Positions 21,863 to 30,055 of a DNA stretch of 36,815 nucleotides are shown in pieces. The stretch comes from Candidatus Saccharimonadota bacterium (GTDB lineage: Bacteria > Patescibacteriota > Saccharimonadia > Saccharimonadales > EFPC-124), in assembly GCA_016880595.1 (NCBI GenBank), contig JAEHDC010000015.1:1-36815 (forward strand), written 5' to 3'. The notes under the pieces are model-generated. The model did no database searches. It worked only from the letters and a program-made list of their open reading frames with translations, and was not told the DNA's origin. Numbering within the stretch: the stretch's first letter is position 1; each line of letters begins with the position of its first letter. A program made the position numbers and the translations under genes.

Positions 21863-22231
21863 ATGGCGCAAGAAAATATTACGGTGGAGTTACCTGGTTG
21901 TGGCGGTGAGGCTGTAATTAGGTCTTACATTAAAAATAAGGATCGCAAAGCTATTAGCCGCATGGTTTTTGCTGGTAAAGAATTTAAGCAATCTGAGCTA
22001 GTAGAAGCGAGTAAAAAAGGCGAGGATATTGAGCTAACAATTCCCGGAGTTAACTTAGGAAGCGTTACTAATGAACAAACTCGCCGCTTGCTGATCTCTT
22101 ACGACGGCAATACTAAAGAACCATATGAGGAGATGATGGAGTCGGAGTACAAAGAGGATATGGATGTTGTAGAAAACGTTGTAAGGGCTGTCTTCAGAGA
22201 TCATTCGGAGGATTCAGTTGCAAAAAAATAG
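21863..22231 (+). CDS. Tail assembly chaperone (gpG analogue)
   Basis: A 122-residue protein (MAQENITVELPGCGGEAVIRSY...) in the slot of lambda gpG: directly after the tail tube and before the tape measure. It ends GCA-AAA-AAA-TAG, where a slippery A-run lets some ribosomes continue in the -1 frame (see the extended product). It should coat the tape measure during tail assembly and be absent from the virion. RBS AAGGAG at 21851-21856. Confidence 0.8.
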   Translation: MAQENITVELPGCGGEAVIRSYIKNKDRKAISRMVFAGKEFKQSELVEASKKGEDIELTIPGVNLGSVTNEQTRRLLISYDGNTKEPYEEMMESEYKEDMDVVENVVRAVFRDHSEDSVAKK

Positions 22232-22461
22232 ATGGGTGGCACGACCAGTATAAGCGCCACCTCGATGACAATATAGGTCAGGTGCCTACAATTATTGAGC
22301 AGGTGCTGATCATGAAGGAATACGGCTGGACTGACGAAGAATTCGACGACCAACCTGAGGATATAATTTTAGCCATTCGAGTCCGCCGTCAAGTTGAGGC
22401 GGAGCTACGCAAGAAGCAAAATGATGAAATGCAGAGGAGAATACATAGTGCTAAGCATTAA
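21863..22461 (+). CDS. Frameshifted tail assembly chaperone (gpGT analogue)
   Basis: Produced by -1 frameshifting at the A-run (22222-22228): after AAA (22226-22228) the ribosome steps back one base and reads ATA-GAT-GGG onward for 77 codons to TAA 22459-22461, giving about 199 residues. The extension (IDGWHDQYKRHLDDN..., with QVLIMKEYGWTDEEFDDQP and a charged helix ending QRRIHSAKH) is open, has normal composition and no good start of its own at its beginning. This is the T domain that binds tail tube subunits in lambda-like systems. The frameshift is inferred from sequence. Confidence 0.75.
22222..22262 (+). promoter_or_regulatory. -1 ribosomal frameshift signal
   Basis: Slippery A-AAA-AAA (22222-22228), stop TAG in the zero frame (22229-22231) and, six bases downstream, a stem GGTGGC/GCCACC (22235-22240/22256-22261) closing a 15-nt loop and extendable by one G-U. 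Distance and order match programmed -1 sites. Confidence 0.75.
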
Positions 22462-22498
22462 TTTACAAGGCCGGATTTTAGCGAGGTATTTTAATGCT

Positions 22499-23041
22499 CT
22501 ACTGTAGACTGTCCTCGTCGCCCCCATATACTACGCTGCTGAGCGTAACATCTTTGATGTCGGTGCGAATTTTTGTCAGTATGCCATCATTTTGTAGCTG
22601 CTCGCCAATTTCATTATTAACAAGATTATCCCAATTGTATGCGTTGAATTTGTCCTTGTCGGTGTTAAAGACTAGGATTGGCTGCATAGCAACATCACCT
22701 GTACTATTTTTTACATCAATAGCAAGAGCATATTGGAATGTTGTACAGCTATCATTCTGGAATATTTGCCGCGCGATATTGATGAAATTGGTCGTACCGG
22801 TCTTAAGCACGCTAGCAGTGCTAAAATATTCTGTTTTTTCATCGCTATACGAACAAATACCGCCAATGTTGTTATTGGACTCAATTTGGGCAACGACCTC
22901 AGAGATGCTATTTGTATCTTGTGCGCCCTCTGCCGATGTTTCGTTGCCCTTGAACAAGCTTGATATTCCAAACCATGCAGCAAAGACAACAGTTGCAATC
23001 ACAACAAGACCGACGGCAGTATTTTTACCATTTTCTGACAT
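22499..23041 (-). CDS. Reverse-strand membrane-anchored cargo protein (moron)
   Basis: A 180-residue protein on the strand opposite to the tail genes, between the chaperone and tape measure genes. A short polar head and hydrophobic segment (AVGLVVIATVVFAAWFGI, about residues 9-26) make a signal anchor; the rest is an extracytoplasmic polar domain with two cysteines (GICSYS, NDSCTT) that could form a disulfide. AGGAGG sits eight bases before the ATG and a TATAAT (23068-23073) lies about 27 bases upstream. Lone reverse gene with private promoter: probably expressed in the lysogen, for example in superinfection exclusion or altering the host surface. No family recognised. Confidence 0.75.
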   Translation of the reverse strand: MSENGKNTAVGLVVIATVVFAAWFGISSLFKGNETSAEGAQDTNSISEVVAQIESNNNIGGICSYSDEKTEYFSTASVLKTGTTNFINIARQIFQNDSCTTFQYALAIDVKNSTGDVAMQPILVFNTDKDKFNAYNWDNLVNNEIGEQLQNDGILTKIRTDIKDVTLSSVVYGGDEDSLQ

Positions 23042-23067
23042 TGGCGTACCTCCTGAATATTCATTTA

Positions 23068-23073
23068 ATTATA
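23068..23073 (-). promoter_or_regulatory. Promoter of the 180-residue cargo gene
   Basis: TATAAT on the - strand (ATTATA at 23068-23073), preceded by TG to give TGCTATAAT, an extended -10. No leader hairpin follows, unlike the late cassettes. Confidence 0.55.
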
Positions 23074-23092
23074 GCATAACGATTGCGATATC

Positions 23093-25582
23093 ATGAATGA
23101 CAAAGATATAACAATCACCATTAAGGCCAGCGCTAAAGAATTTGCTGCAGCAATGGCGGCCATGCAGTCGCAGGTAAAAAATGCGAGTCAATCAATTAAT
23201 GATAATCTCGAGAGTACTGATCAAGCGACTAGTAGAACTAGTGACCGCTTCTCTAGTATGGGGACCTATATTCAAAGTGCATTAGTAGCTGTGGCGTTAG
23301 CGGCTAGTACTGCCGGCTTAGCATCGATTACGATGGCCGGAAATTTTGAGCAGAGTATGAATGTGCTTAACAGCGTAACTGGAGCATCTGCCGAGCAGAT
23401 GGCTCAGCTTTCTGAGAGGGCGCGCGAGCTAGGTCAGGATATTTCGTTACCGGGAGTGAGCGCTACTGATGCTGCTAGTGCAATGACCGAATTAGCTAAG
23501 GCAAACCTGAGTGTTGATCAAGTGCTTGCTGCGAGCAAGGGTACTCTATCGTTGGCCAAGGCTGGTCAGGTTGACGTTGCATTTGCTGCGCAAACGACGG
23601 CTCAGGCGCTTAATGCATTTGGGCTAGCTGGAGAGGAGGCATCGAGAGTTGCCGATCTGTTGGCAGCAAGTGCCAACTCATCAACATCGGATGTTGAAGG
23701 TATGGCTTTGGGCTTATCGCAGGTTGGCGCTGGCGCAAAAAGTATGGGCGTTAATATACAGGACACGATTACCGCTCTGGCTATGTTCTCTAATGCCGGA
23801 ATAAACGGGTCTGATGCAGGCACATCGCTAAAGACCATGTTCCAGATGTTGGCAAGTCCAACAAAAGAATCGGCCAAGGCGATGAGCGAGCTTGGACTGG
23901 ACTTTTTTGACGCGCAGGGTAACTTTGTTGGCTTAGCGGACACCGCTGAGCAGCTGCAAAATAAACTCGGCAGCTTAACGGTGGAACAAAAGAATGCTGC
24001 TTTAGCTACGATATTTGGTAGTGATTCAAGCCGTGTTGCTGGTATACTCGCGGCACAGGGTGCTGAAGGCTTTGACCAGATGAGTGCTGCGGTCAATAAG
24101 TCTGGCGCTGCACAAGAGTTAGCTGCCGCACAAAATTCGGGCTTCAATGGTGCGCTAGACAACTTAATTAGTACGATAGAGACCGTTGGCACGGATCTTG
24201 GCATTAAGGTATTACCACCTCTTACTGAGTTTCTTAAATTAATGGCAGAACAGCTGCCACCAGCCGTCAACTGGGCTATTGATAATGGGCAAACGTTAGC
24301 GATTGCTGCTGCATCTATTGGCTCTGCTTTTGCCACAATACGTATAGCCGGCACCATTAGTGATTTTGCAAAGGCAAAGAAAACGCTAGACTTGTTTGTT
24401 GGCGAAAAAAATGCAGTGGGCATTAAGGCCATTGGCTCTGCTTTTATGCACGTGGCGAATGGTGCAAAATCAGCCGTAATCTGGATAGGCAAGGGGACGA
24501 TAGAGATTGCTAGTCATGGTGCAGCCGTTGCTGTATCGACCGCCAAGCTTGCCGTACACGCAGTTGCGCAGGGCGCTGTAAGAACGGCGACAGCAGCATG
24601 GACGGCAGCGCAATGGTTGCTGAACGCAGCATTGAACGCGAATCCGCTTACACTAATTATGGTTGGAGTCATGGCGCTAGTGGCAGGACTGGCGTTACTG
24701 TACGCAAACTGCGAGGGATTCCGCAATGCAGTAAATGCTGCGTTCAGCATGGCTTTGGGCGCAATCCAGGCCGTTTGGAATTGGGCGAGCCAAAACTGGC
24801 CTCTGCTGCTAGCGATACTTACCGGTCCAATTGGGCTGGCGGTATTAGCCATTATTCAAAATTGGGAGACCGTCAAAACGGCATTTGCGGCTGCACTACA
24901 GTTTGTTCAAGGAATTTGGGGCGGTGTTGTTGCGTGGTTTGGCAGCGTTTGGAATGGCATTGTTAGCGTGTTTAGCAGTGTAGCGGATTGGTTCGGTAAT
25001 ATTTTTACCAATGCATGGAATGCAGTTATGAATGTTTTTGCTAATATTGGTGAGTTCTTTGGAAGCGTATGGAATACAATTGTTAGTATTTTCTCCAGTG
25101 TCGGTACGGCCATTGGTGATGCTATAGGCGGCTCAGTGCGGGGTGTTGTTAACTCAATCCTAGGTTTTGCTGAAGACACGATTAATGGCTTCATAGGGGC
25201 AATAAATATAGCGGTAGATACGATTAACGACATTCCAGGAGTGACTATTGGGCGGCTTAGCTACTTGGACATTCCGCGACTAGCATCGGGTGGTATAGCT
25301 AATGCTACTAGTGGCGGTCAGTTGGTTACTGTGGCCGAGGGTGGGCAGGATGAGTGGATAATTCCAGAGAGCAAAATGGCATCTGTAGTGCAGCAACTTA
25401 CATCCAGCGCAAGCAAGAACACTAGCGGCAACACTATAACGCAAAATTTTACGGTCAACGTCACAGTAGAAAATGACGGCACTGACTTTACTCAAGAGCA
25501 GGCCGAAAGCATGGGCAGGACAATTGCAATGGTGCTAAGGGCACAGGGATTAGGAGTTAATGAGATGGGGGCGCTTAGATGA
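23093..25582 (+). CDS. Tail tape measure protein
   Basis: An 829-residue protein setting tail length and leading DNA into the cell. The N-terminal region (KEFAAAMAAMQSQVKNASQSIND) is coiled; the TP901-type tape measure domain follows (AGNFEQSMNVLNSVTGASAEQMAQLSERARELGQDI..., LAKANLSVDQVLAASKGTLSLAKAG). Hydrophobic segments around residues 505-600 (NPLTLIMVGVMALVAGLALLYA; WPLLLAILTGPIGLAVLAII) likely form a channel, then Trp-rich repeats (FGSVWNGIVSVFSSVADWFG). If the usual 1.5 Å per residue holds, the tail would be near 120 nm. ATG 23093 lacks a clear ribosome-binding site. Confidence 0.93.
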   Translation: MNDKDITITIKASAKEFAAAMAAMQSQVKNASQSINDNLESTDQATSRTSDRFSSMGTYIQSALVAVALAASTAGLASITMAGNFEQSMNVLNSVTGASAEQMAQLSERARELGQDISLPGVSATDAASAMTELAKANLSVDQVLAASKGTLSLAKAGQVDVAFAAQTTAQALNAFGLAGEEASRVADLLAASANSSTSDVEGMALGLSQVGAGAKSMGVNIQDTITALAMFSNAGINGSDAGTSLKTMFQMLASPTKESAKAMSELGLDFFDAQGNFVGLADTAEQLQNKLGSLTVEQKNAALATIFGSDSSRVAGILAAQGAEGFDQMSAAVNKSGAAQELAAAQNSGFNGALDNLISTIETVGTDLGIKVLPPLTEFLKLMAEQLPPAVNWAIDNGQTLAIAAASIGSAFATIRIAGTISDFAKAKKTLDLFVGEKNAVGIKAIGSAFMHVANGAKSAVIWIGKGTIEIASHGAAVAVSTAKLAVHAVAQGAVRTATAAWTAAQWLLNAALNANPLTLIMVGVMALVAGLALLYANCEGFRNAVNAAFSMALGAIQAVWNWASQNWPLLLAILTGPIGLAVLAIIQNWETVKTAFAAALQFVQGIWGGVVAWFGSVWNGIVSVFSSVADWFGNIFTNAWNAVMNVFANIGEFFGSVWNTIVSIFSSVGTAIGDAIGGSVRGVVNSILGFAEDTINGFIGAINIAVDTINDIPGVTIGRLSYLDIPRLASGGIANATSGGQLVTVAEGGQDEWIIPESKMASVVQQLTSSASKNTSGNTITQNFTVNVTVENDGTDFTQEQAESMGRTIAMVLRAQGLGVNEMGALR

Positions 25583-25923
25583 TCTATATAAGTAGTACAG
25601 CTTCGCCTCAACAGCCGAGCAGCGTATGCGAACAGCCGGAGCGCGTTAAGACGGATACATACTCTATGGATGGATCTGTTGAGCGCAATCAAAGCGCGAG
25701 CAAAAAGTGCTCCAAGTTTGTGATAAGTATGGCAAAACCGGAAACTTATCGATTCTACGAGGCACTGTACGAGGCGGCTGCACCAGTGACCTATCGAAAT
25801 GACTGTAGTAACGTGGTGGGTGGCGTGCTTGAATTTACGGGCATTATTGATGTTGAGGAGAGCGATTATATTCGTGGCGGATCGTTGATGACGGAATTAA
25901 CTGTAACCGTGAGGGAGCAGTAG
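25579..25923 (+). CDS. Small tail protein, unknown
   Basis: A 114-residue protein coupled to the tape measure by ATGA (25579). Segments KFVISMAKPETYRFYEALYEAA and GGVLEFTGIIDVEESDYIRGGSLMTELTVTVRE have an alpha/beta-plus-strand look compatible with a distal tail component. Four cysteines. Function inferred only from position. Confidence 0.65.
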   Translation: MIYISSTASPQQPSSVCEQPERVKTDTYSMDGSVERNQSASKKCSKFVISMAKPETYRFYEALYEAAAPVTYRNDCSNVVGGVLEFTGIIDVEESDYIRGGSLMTELTVTVREQ

Positions 25924-25926
25924 GTA

Positions 25927-27522
25927 ATGCAAGCCGTTAGTTCTAAATTTACTGATGCGGTTAGTTCTAGCGCTAAGTCGCCTCGTTTGGGCTGCCTCGT
26001 ATCATGGAAGAAGAACTTAAATAGCGCTGTTAGCTTTTTTAGACTGGACAGTTCTCTTTTGGACGGTCCGGATGTGCTGAAAGGTGCCGGTGATGTCGTT
26101 ACGTTTTTTGACAAATACGATTATCATAATGAGAGATCTTATGTAAAAGGCTTTACTGTTACACGCAAGATTAGCAGTCGTCCGTGGGGGGTAATCATGG
26201 CGACGGCTGAACTAGAGCTAAGCAATGCCACGAAGCGCTTTTTACCAGGCTTTGACAGTGACATTGGAGACTACGTTGGCTTGCCTGAGCGACCAATAAA
26301 GTTGAACATTGGTTATAATGGTGAATCCATCAACTTATTTACTGGCTATACCAGTAGGCCGGATAATCAGTTGGGCGCGCGTACGACCAAGATTACTGCC
26401 TACGATGCTATGACATTCCTGAGTGGCAAAAAGAGCAGTCTTGAGGCATTCGTTAATGTAAAAATGGATGAGATTATTAAGGCGCTATTGTTAGAGCAAG
26501 GATTTAGCGAAAATCAATTCGTTATTGAAAAGAGTCTACAAAGAAGCATTGGTTACTACGCGTCAAGAGATAAGTACGTTACCAACATTTTTACCGAACT
26601 ATGCGAGGCCGAAGCCTACTTGCTATTTGCTGATGAAGATGGCATTATACACGGCTGGAATCGGCTGCATTTTTTGGGTACTAGTGACTCGGTATGGTCG
26701 TTTAGTTTCTCCAACATGACCGACATTAGATGGTCGACGGCTGCAATAATTAATAGTGCAAAGGCCATAGCTAAGCCATACAAAGTTGCTGATTGGAATA
26801 GCATCTGGAGCGTTACGCAAGCTTCAAGTGACACGCTTGTGCCCGCGAATGGCAGCAAAGAAATCTTCGCGGAGTTCAAAGATGACGAGAATAATGAATG
26901 CATGCTAGTTGAGGCTGACGCTCCGGTCTACATTGACAATACTATCGGCAGCTCAACATACAGCACTAACCGCGCGAGTGACGGCTCAGGAGAAGACGCC
27001 GCTAATTATATTACGCTTTCAAGCATATACAACTTCGGTAACAAGTACCTGATGACGTTTACGAATAGCGCAAACTTCCCTATTTATATCACTAATATTC
27101 AATTATTTGGTAAGCTAGCCAAAGTTGACACTATTACTGGAGTTACGCAAGAGAATGACGACAGCATACAAAAATATGGTATCAACCAGGACAACGGCAG
27201 AGTTACATATGAGATGACGAGCAGCGTTGTGCAGGATGCGGCTACGGCGAATACGATGGCGTGGCTGCTGGTGCACTCATTTGGCGACCCTCTGTCTAGG
27301 TTGGACATTGATAATTTTATAATACCTCATCTACAGATAGGTGACACTGTTGGCGTATCTGCAGAGAGCATGTCCAAGTCCTGCAATATTATGGGTATTA
27401 AACTAGCCTGGGGCGAAAATATGAAGCTTACACAATCGCTCTACTGCGAAGAACGATCACAGTTAAGCTATTTTGTGTTGGACAAATCTAAGCTTGATGG
27501 TACTGCGAGGTTAATGCTATGA
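25927..27522 (+). CDS. Putative tail hub/tail-tip protein
   Basis: A 531-residue beta-rich protein. The central part (RPIKLNIGYNGESINLFTGYTSRPDNQLG.RTTKITAYDAMTFLSGKK, then MDEIIKALLLEQGFSENQF) matches the general layout of gp27-like/tail-hub proteins, which have a paired beta-barrel core with 'GYxxxx...I.A.DA...L' segments. It is located after the tape measure, the usual hub position. The C-terminus (IDNFIIPHLQIGDTVGV) is also hub-like. RBS weak (GAGGGAG upstream). It ends in an ATGA overlap with the next gene. Confidence 0.7.
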   Translation: MQAVSSKFTDAVSSSAKSPRLGCLVSWKKNLNSAVSFFRLDSSLLDGPDVLKGAGDVVTFFDKYDYHNERSYVKGFTVTRKISSRPWGVIMATAELELSNATKRFLPGFDSDIGDYVGLPERPIKLNIGYNGESINLFTGYTSRPDNQLGARTTKITAYDAMTFLSGKKSSLEAFVNVKMDEIIKALLLEQGFSENQFVIEKSLQRSIGYYASRDKYVTNIFTELCEAEAYLLFADEDGIIHGWNRLHFLGTSDSVWSFSFSNMTDIRWSTAAIINSAKAIAKPYKVADWNSIWSVTQASSDTLVPANGSKEIFAEFKDDENNECMLVEADAPVYIDNTIGSSTYSTNRASDGSGEDAANYITLSSIYNFGNKYLMTFTNSANFPIYITNIQLFGKLAKVDTITGVTQENDDSIQKYGINQDNGRVTYEMTSSVVQDAATANTMAWLLVHSFGDPLSRLDIDNFIIPHLQIGDTVGVSAESMSKSCNIMGIKLAWGENMKLTQSLYCEERSQLSYFVLDKSKLDGTARLML

Positions 27523-27896
27523 GTAGTAGCATGCAAAGCAGCAAAAGCAATTTTATCCAATCGTTAACCGTAGCGTACAGCGACATTATAGAAGTAACTC
27601 GCAGCGCAGGAATCGATACTGGCACTGCGCAATTGGCCACAGGCATAATTGGGGCTCCAATTTTTCTTTGTAGCGTTAAACGACCTGGAGTGTCTCCAGA
27701 GCTGAGCTTCCAAACGCCAGATATCGGCTTCATGGTCTCTGGTTCCGACGCAGGTAAAATCATCGGTCAAAGGCGAGTAGCTTATGATCCAACTAGCGGC
27801 TATGTACGTTTTTATGTCGAGGCCACTGCTATTGCCTCGAACTTCAACCAGAGTGAGACCTGGGAATTCAGCTACTCGTTGGCATACAAAAACTAA
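27519..27896 (+). CDS. Small tail-tip protein, unknown
   Basis: A 125-residue Ser-rich, beta-rich protein (MSSSMQSSKSNFIQSLTVAYSD..., WEFSYSLAYKN) coupled to the hub gene by ATGA. Likely a tail-tip or baseplate component by position. It closes the operon; promoter cassette E follows within ten bases. Confidence 0.65.
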   Translation: MSSSMQSSKSNFIQSLTVAYSDIIEVTRSAGIDTGTAQLATGIIGAPIFLCSVKRPGVSPELSFQTPDIGFMVSGSDAGKIIGQRRVAYDPTSGYVRFYVEATAIASNFNQSETWEFSYSLAYKN

Positions 27897-27905
27897 GATG
27901 CTTAT

Positions 27906-27949
27906 GATATAATAAAAACAGCAGAAACGATCACTTGGTGGTCATTTTT
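27906..27949 (+). promoter_or_regulatory. Late promoter-attenuator cassette E
   Basis: Extended -10 TGATATAAT (TATAAT 27908-27913), then stem-loop GATCAC-TTG-GTGGTC (27929-27943) and ATTTTT. The stem core GATCAC/GTGGTC is the same as in cassettes A and B. Confidence 0.65.
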
Positions 27950-27970
27950 GTTTTTTAAGGAGAAGTAAAA

Positions 27971-28573
27971 ATGTCAGACGCTTTTGTAGCTATAGAATTT
28001 GATCCAAATCAGGTACTAACTAGTACTGAAATGAATCAAATGGCGGATAATCAAGCCAACTTACACAATGGCACTGCTCTTGCCGATGACTGTTTGGCAT
28101 CTAGGCATCTATCTGCCGCTTCTGTGACTCCTGCCAAACTCAGCGATCAGGATTGGCTTAAGAAGATACCAGCTTTTGCTATGAGTTCTGTCGTTGCCGG
28201 TTCGTGGACACAGGATGCTACAAGCGGGACTGGTTCTATTGCCGGCCACGTAGCCCAGCTTTCGGATGGCTCGCAGAATACCGAAGGCCAGTACAAGATA
28301 GTACTTGCGGCCGGCACATATAAGATGTATTTGCACCACGACCGCGACATAAATAGAGGTATTTACACAATTAGCGTGGATGGCACTGCTATCAATACGG
28401 TCGACGCTTACGCTGCTACTCGAGTTGTTGCTGTACTATCAACAGTAACAACAGCGTTGACCATATCGACTAGCAAACTCGTGACGGTCAACATAAAGAT
28501 GGCCTCTAAAAACGCTTCGAGTTCAGCATATTATGCTAACTTCTATGAGATTGTTTTTGCGAGGACGGCTTAA
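27971..28573 (+). CDS. Putative virion structural (tail fibre-like) protein
   Basis: A 200-residue protein: DPNQVLTSTEMNQMADNQANLHNGTALADDCLASRHLSAASVTPAKLSD resembles the N-terminal region of phage fibre/neck-fibre proteins that list 'ADNSI.SRHL...TPAKL' elements, then a compact beta-sandwich-like C-terminal domain (YKIVLAAGTYKMYLHHDRDINRGIYTISVDG). Strong AAGGAG site. It stands alone behind cassette E. A role in receptor contact is plausible, not proven. Confidence 0.65.
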   Translation: MSDAFVAIEFDPNQVLTSTEMNQMADNQANLHNGTALADDCLASRHLSAASVTPAKLSDQDWLKKIPAFAMSSVVAGSWTQDATSGTGSIAGHVAQLSDGSQNTEGQYKIVLAAGTYKMYLHHDRDINRGIYTISVDGTAINTVDAYAATRVVAVLSTVTTALTISTSKLVTVNIKMASKNASSSAYYANFYEIVFARTA

Positions 28574-28743
28574 TTGTGCGCGGGGTACGCTTATGTTTCT
28601 GCCAGTATTGCACAGCTGTGAGCCAATTAATCTCTTGTATTATATATTAGTTTTTTTGACTGTCTTTGGCGGATAAGAACGTTTAGTATGGCGAAAATAA
28701 TGAATTATCTATATACTAAAATACAAGGGGTAAGAATAAACAA

Positions 28744-29235
28744 ATGGAAGCTGCAAGAGAAAAAGCGACAGAAGTACTTAATGAGAATTTTGTAACAGCT
28801 CCACCTGTACGTGTAACTGAGATAGCGAGTAACTATGGCTTGCAGGTAAGGATTGTTGATTTAGCTGATTATCAGAATAGAATTGCCGGCTTTATTGATC
28901 TCGAAAAACATCATATCTACGTCAACAAATCCGATGCGTCAACGCGTCAAGCTTTTACCGTTGCGCACGAGCTAGGCCATTGGTTTCTTCACCGAAAGGA
29001 GCTAAGATCAGAGCCGAACAAATATGCAATTCTTTACAGGACGCCTTTGGGTGACGCAAATGTCGATATGGTGGAGCGGCAAGCAAATGCTTTTGCTGCA
29101 ATGCTACTTGTACCGAAAGAATTGCTCGAAAAGTATAGAAACGAGTCTGACAACACGACAATTGCTGATATATTTGGCGTTTCGCCCGAGGTTATTGGCT
29201 ATAGGCTAAAAGATGAGTTCGGGCAGCAAGCTTAA
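28744..29235 (+). CDS. ImmA/IrrE-family metallopeptidase
   Basis: A 163-residue zinc peptidase of the COG2856 group. HELGH (residues 75-79) gives the two His ligands, and VERQANAFAAMLLVP supplies the third ligand (Glu about 111). Relatives such as ImmA cut phage or ICE repressors and IrrE switches on stress responses. No HTH repressor lies beside it, but it overlaps a membrane-protein gene (29213-29632), suggesting the two work together. RBS AAGGGG; a TATACT at 28712-28717 may be its -10. It follows the late genes but could be lysogenically expressed. Confidence 0.87.
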   Translation: MEAAREKATEVLNENFVTAPPVRVTEIASNYGLQVRIVDLADYQNRIAGFIDLEKHHIYVNKSDASTRQAFTVAHELGHWFLHRKELRSEPNKYAILYRTPLGDANVDMVERQANAFAAMLLVPKELLEKYRNESDNTTIADIFGVSPEVIGYRLKDEFGQQA

Positions 29236-29632
29236 AAAAGACGAGACGGCTAAGGATAGCGATCAGCTCGAACTGAACGATTTGATTGGTGATGTTGGAG
29301 TAGCCCAAGGTGAGGTAACTGCTAAAAAATTAGATAGCGGAATTATCGACAGTGACCGACAAAGGCTTACTAATCAGAAGCTCAAGGAACGCGAGACGGA
29401 GAGAGAGGGATCTGAGAATTACTATAAATTACGCAATAAATGGTCGATTTACATCTGTCGCTTTATTGCAGCGATGCTTATATATCAGGCGGTCCTGACC
29501 TTGTGCATTGGTATGGGGTGGTTTGATTTTATAAACTATCAAACCTTCTTGAGCCTAGCTATTGGTGAAAACTTTGCTCAAATAGTTGGTATGGGCGTGA
29601 TAGTCGCAAAATTTCTGTTTCCTAAGAAGTAA
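29213..29632 (+). CDS. Membrane protein paired with the peptidase
   Basis: A 139-residue protein: charged, coiled-coil-like cytoplasmic N-terminus (about residues 1-70, rich in Lys/Glu/Asp) and two hydrophobic segments (WSIYICRFIAAMLIYQAVLTLCIGMGW and FLSLAIGENFAQIVGMGVIVAKFLF). It overlaps the ImmA/IrrE gene by 23 bases. This could anchor, sense for, or be the substrate of the peptidase. A terminator follows its stop. Confidence 0.72.
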   Translation: MSSGSKLKKDETAKDSDQLELNDLIGDVGVAQGEVTAKKLDSGIIDSDRQRLTNQKLKERETEREGSENYYKLRNKWSIYICRFIAAMLIYQAVLTLCIGMGWFDFINYQTFLSLAIGENFAQIVGMGVIVAKFLFPKK

Positions 29633-29642
29633 TTTGAATTTA

Positions 29643-29678
29643 AAAAACCATTTTACTTATACTAGCAAAATGGTTTTT
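29643..29678. terminator. Bidirectional terminator between convergent operons
   Basis: AAAAACCATTTT (29643-29654) pairs with AAAATGGTTTTT (29667-29678), T-rich on both strands. It separates the + strand peptidase unit from the - strand lysis/fibre operon, which ends here. Confidence 0.85.
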
Positions 29679-29697
29679 AACAGTTTACGGGTCTAGT

Positions 29698-29934
29698 CTA
29701 GGCGTCAGCGGCGTCTGCAACAGCTGACTCAGAAGCGGCGTCTACGGTAGTTGTCTCGGGCTCGGAAGAGTTGATCGCAGGAGTAGTTGCTGCGCTATTG
29801 AGCTCGGCCATTCTTTTGTTAATGACGTGCAAGTTGCTTTGAGCTTGCTCGGTGGCTACTATTTGGTCGTACGCTAGAGCTTTTAGTTGCGTAAGGTCTG
29901 TGATGACTGAGGTGTCGATAGTTGAATTATTCAT
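29698..29934 (-). CDS. Small Ala/Thr/Ser-rich protein, last gene of fibre operon
   Basis: A 78-residue protein with a helical middle (TDLTQLKALAYDQIVATEQAQSNLHVINKRMAELN) and an Ala/Ser/Thr/Glu disordered tail. AGGAGAAG precedes its ATG at 29934. It is the distal gene of the fibre operon; a tail fibre chaperone or small structural role is possible. No family recognised. The 121-base gap to the tailspike gene holds only weak AT-rich -10-like sequences. Confidence 0.65.
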   Translation of the reverse strand: MNNSTIDTSVITDLTQLKALAYDQIVATEQAQSNLHVINKRMAELNSAATTPAINSSEPETTTVDAASESAVADAADA

Positions 29935-30055
29935 ATTTCTTCTCCTGGGTTTCTTAGTGTTCTTTTAGGTCTTAGTTGTGATAGTGCTTTTTATATATAG
30001 AGTTCTTGACCTCAATTCGTTGTTAGTTTTAGCATATCGGCTCGGCCTGTTGGGA

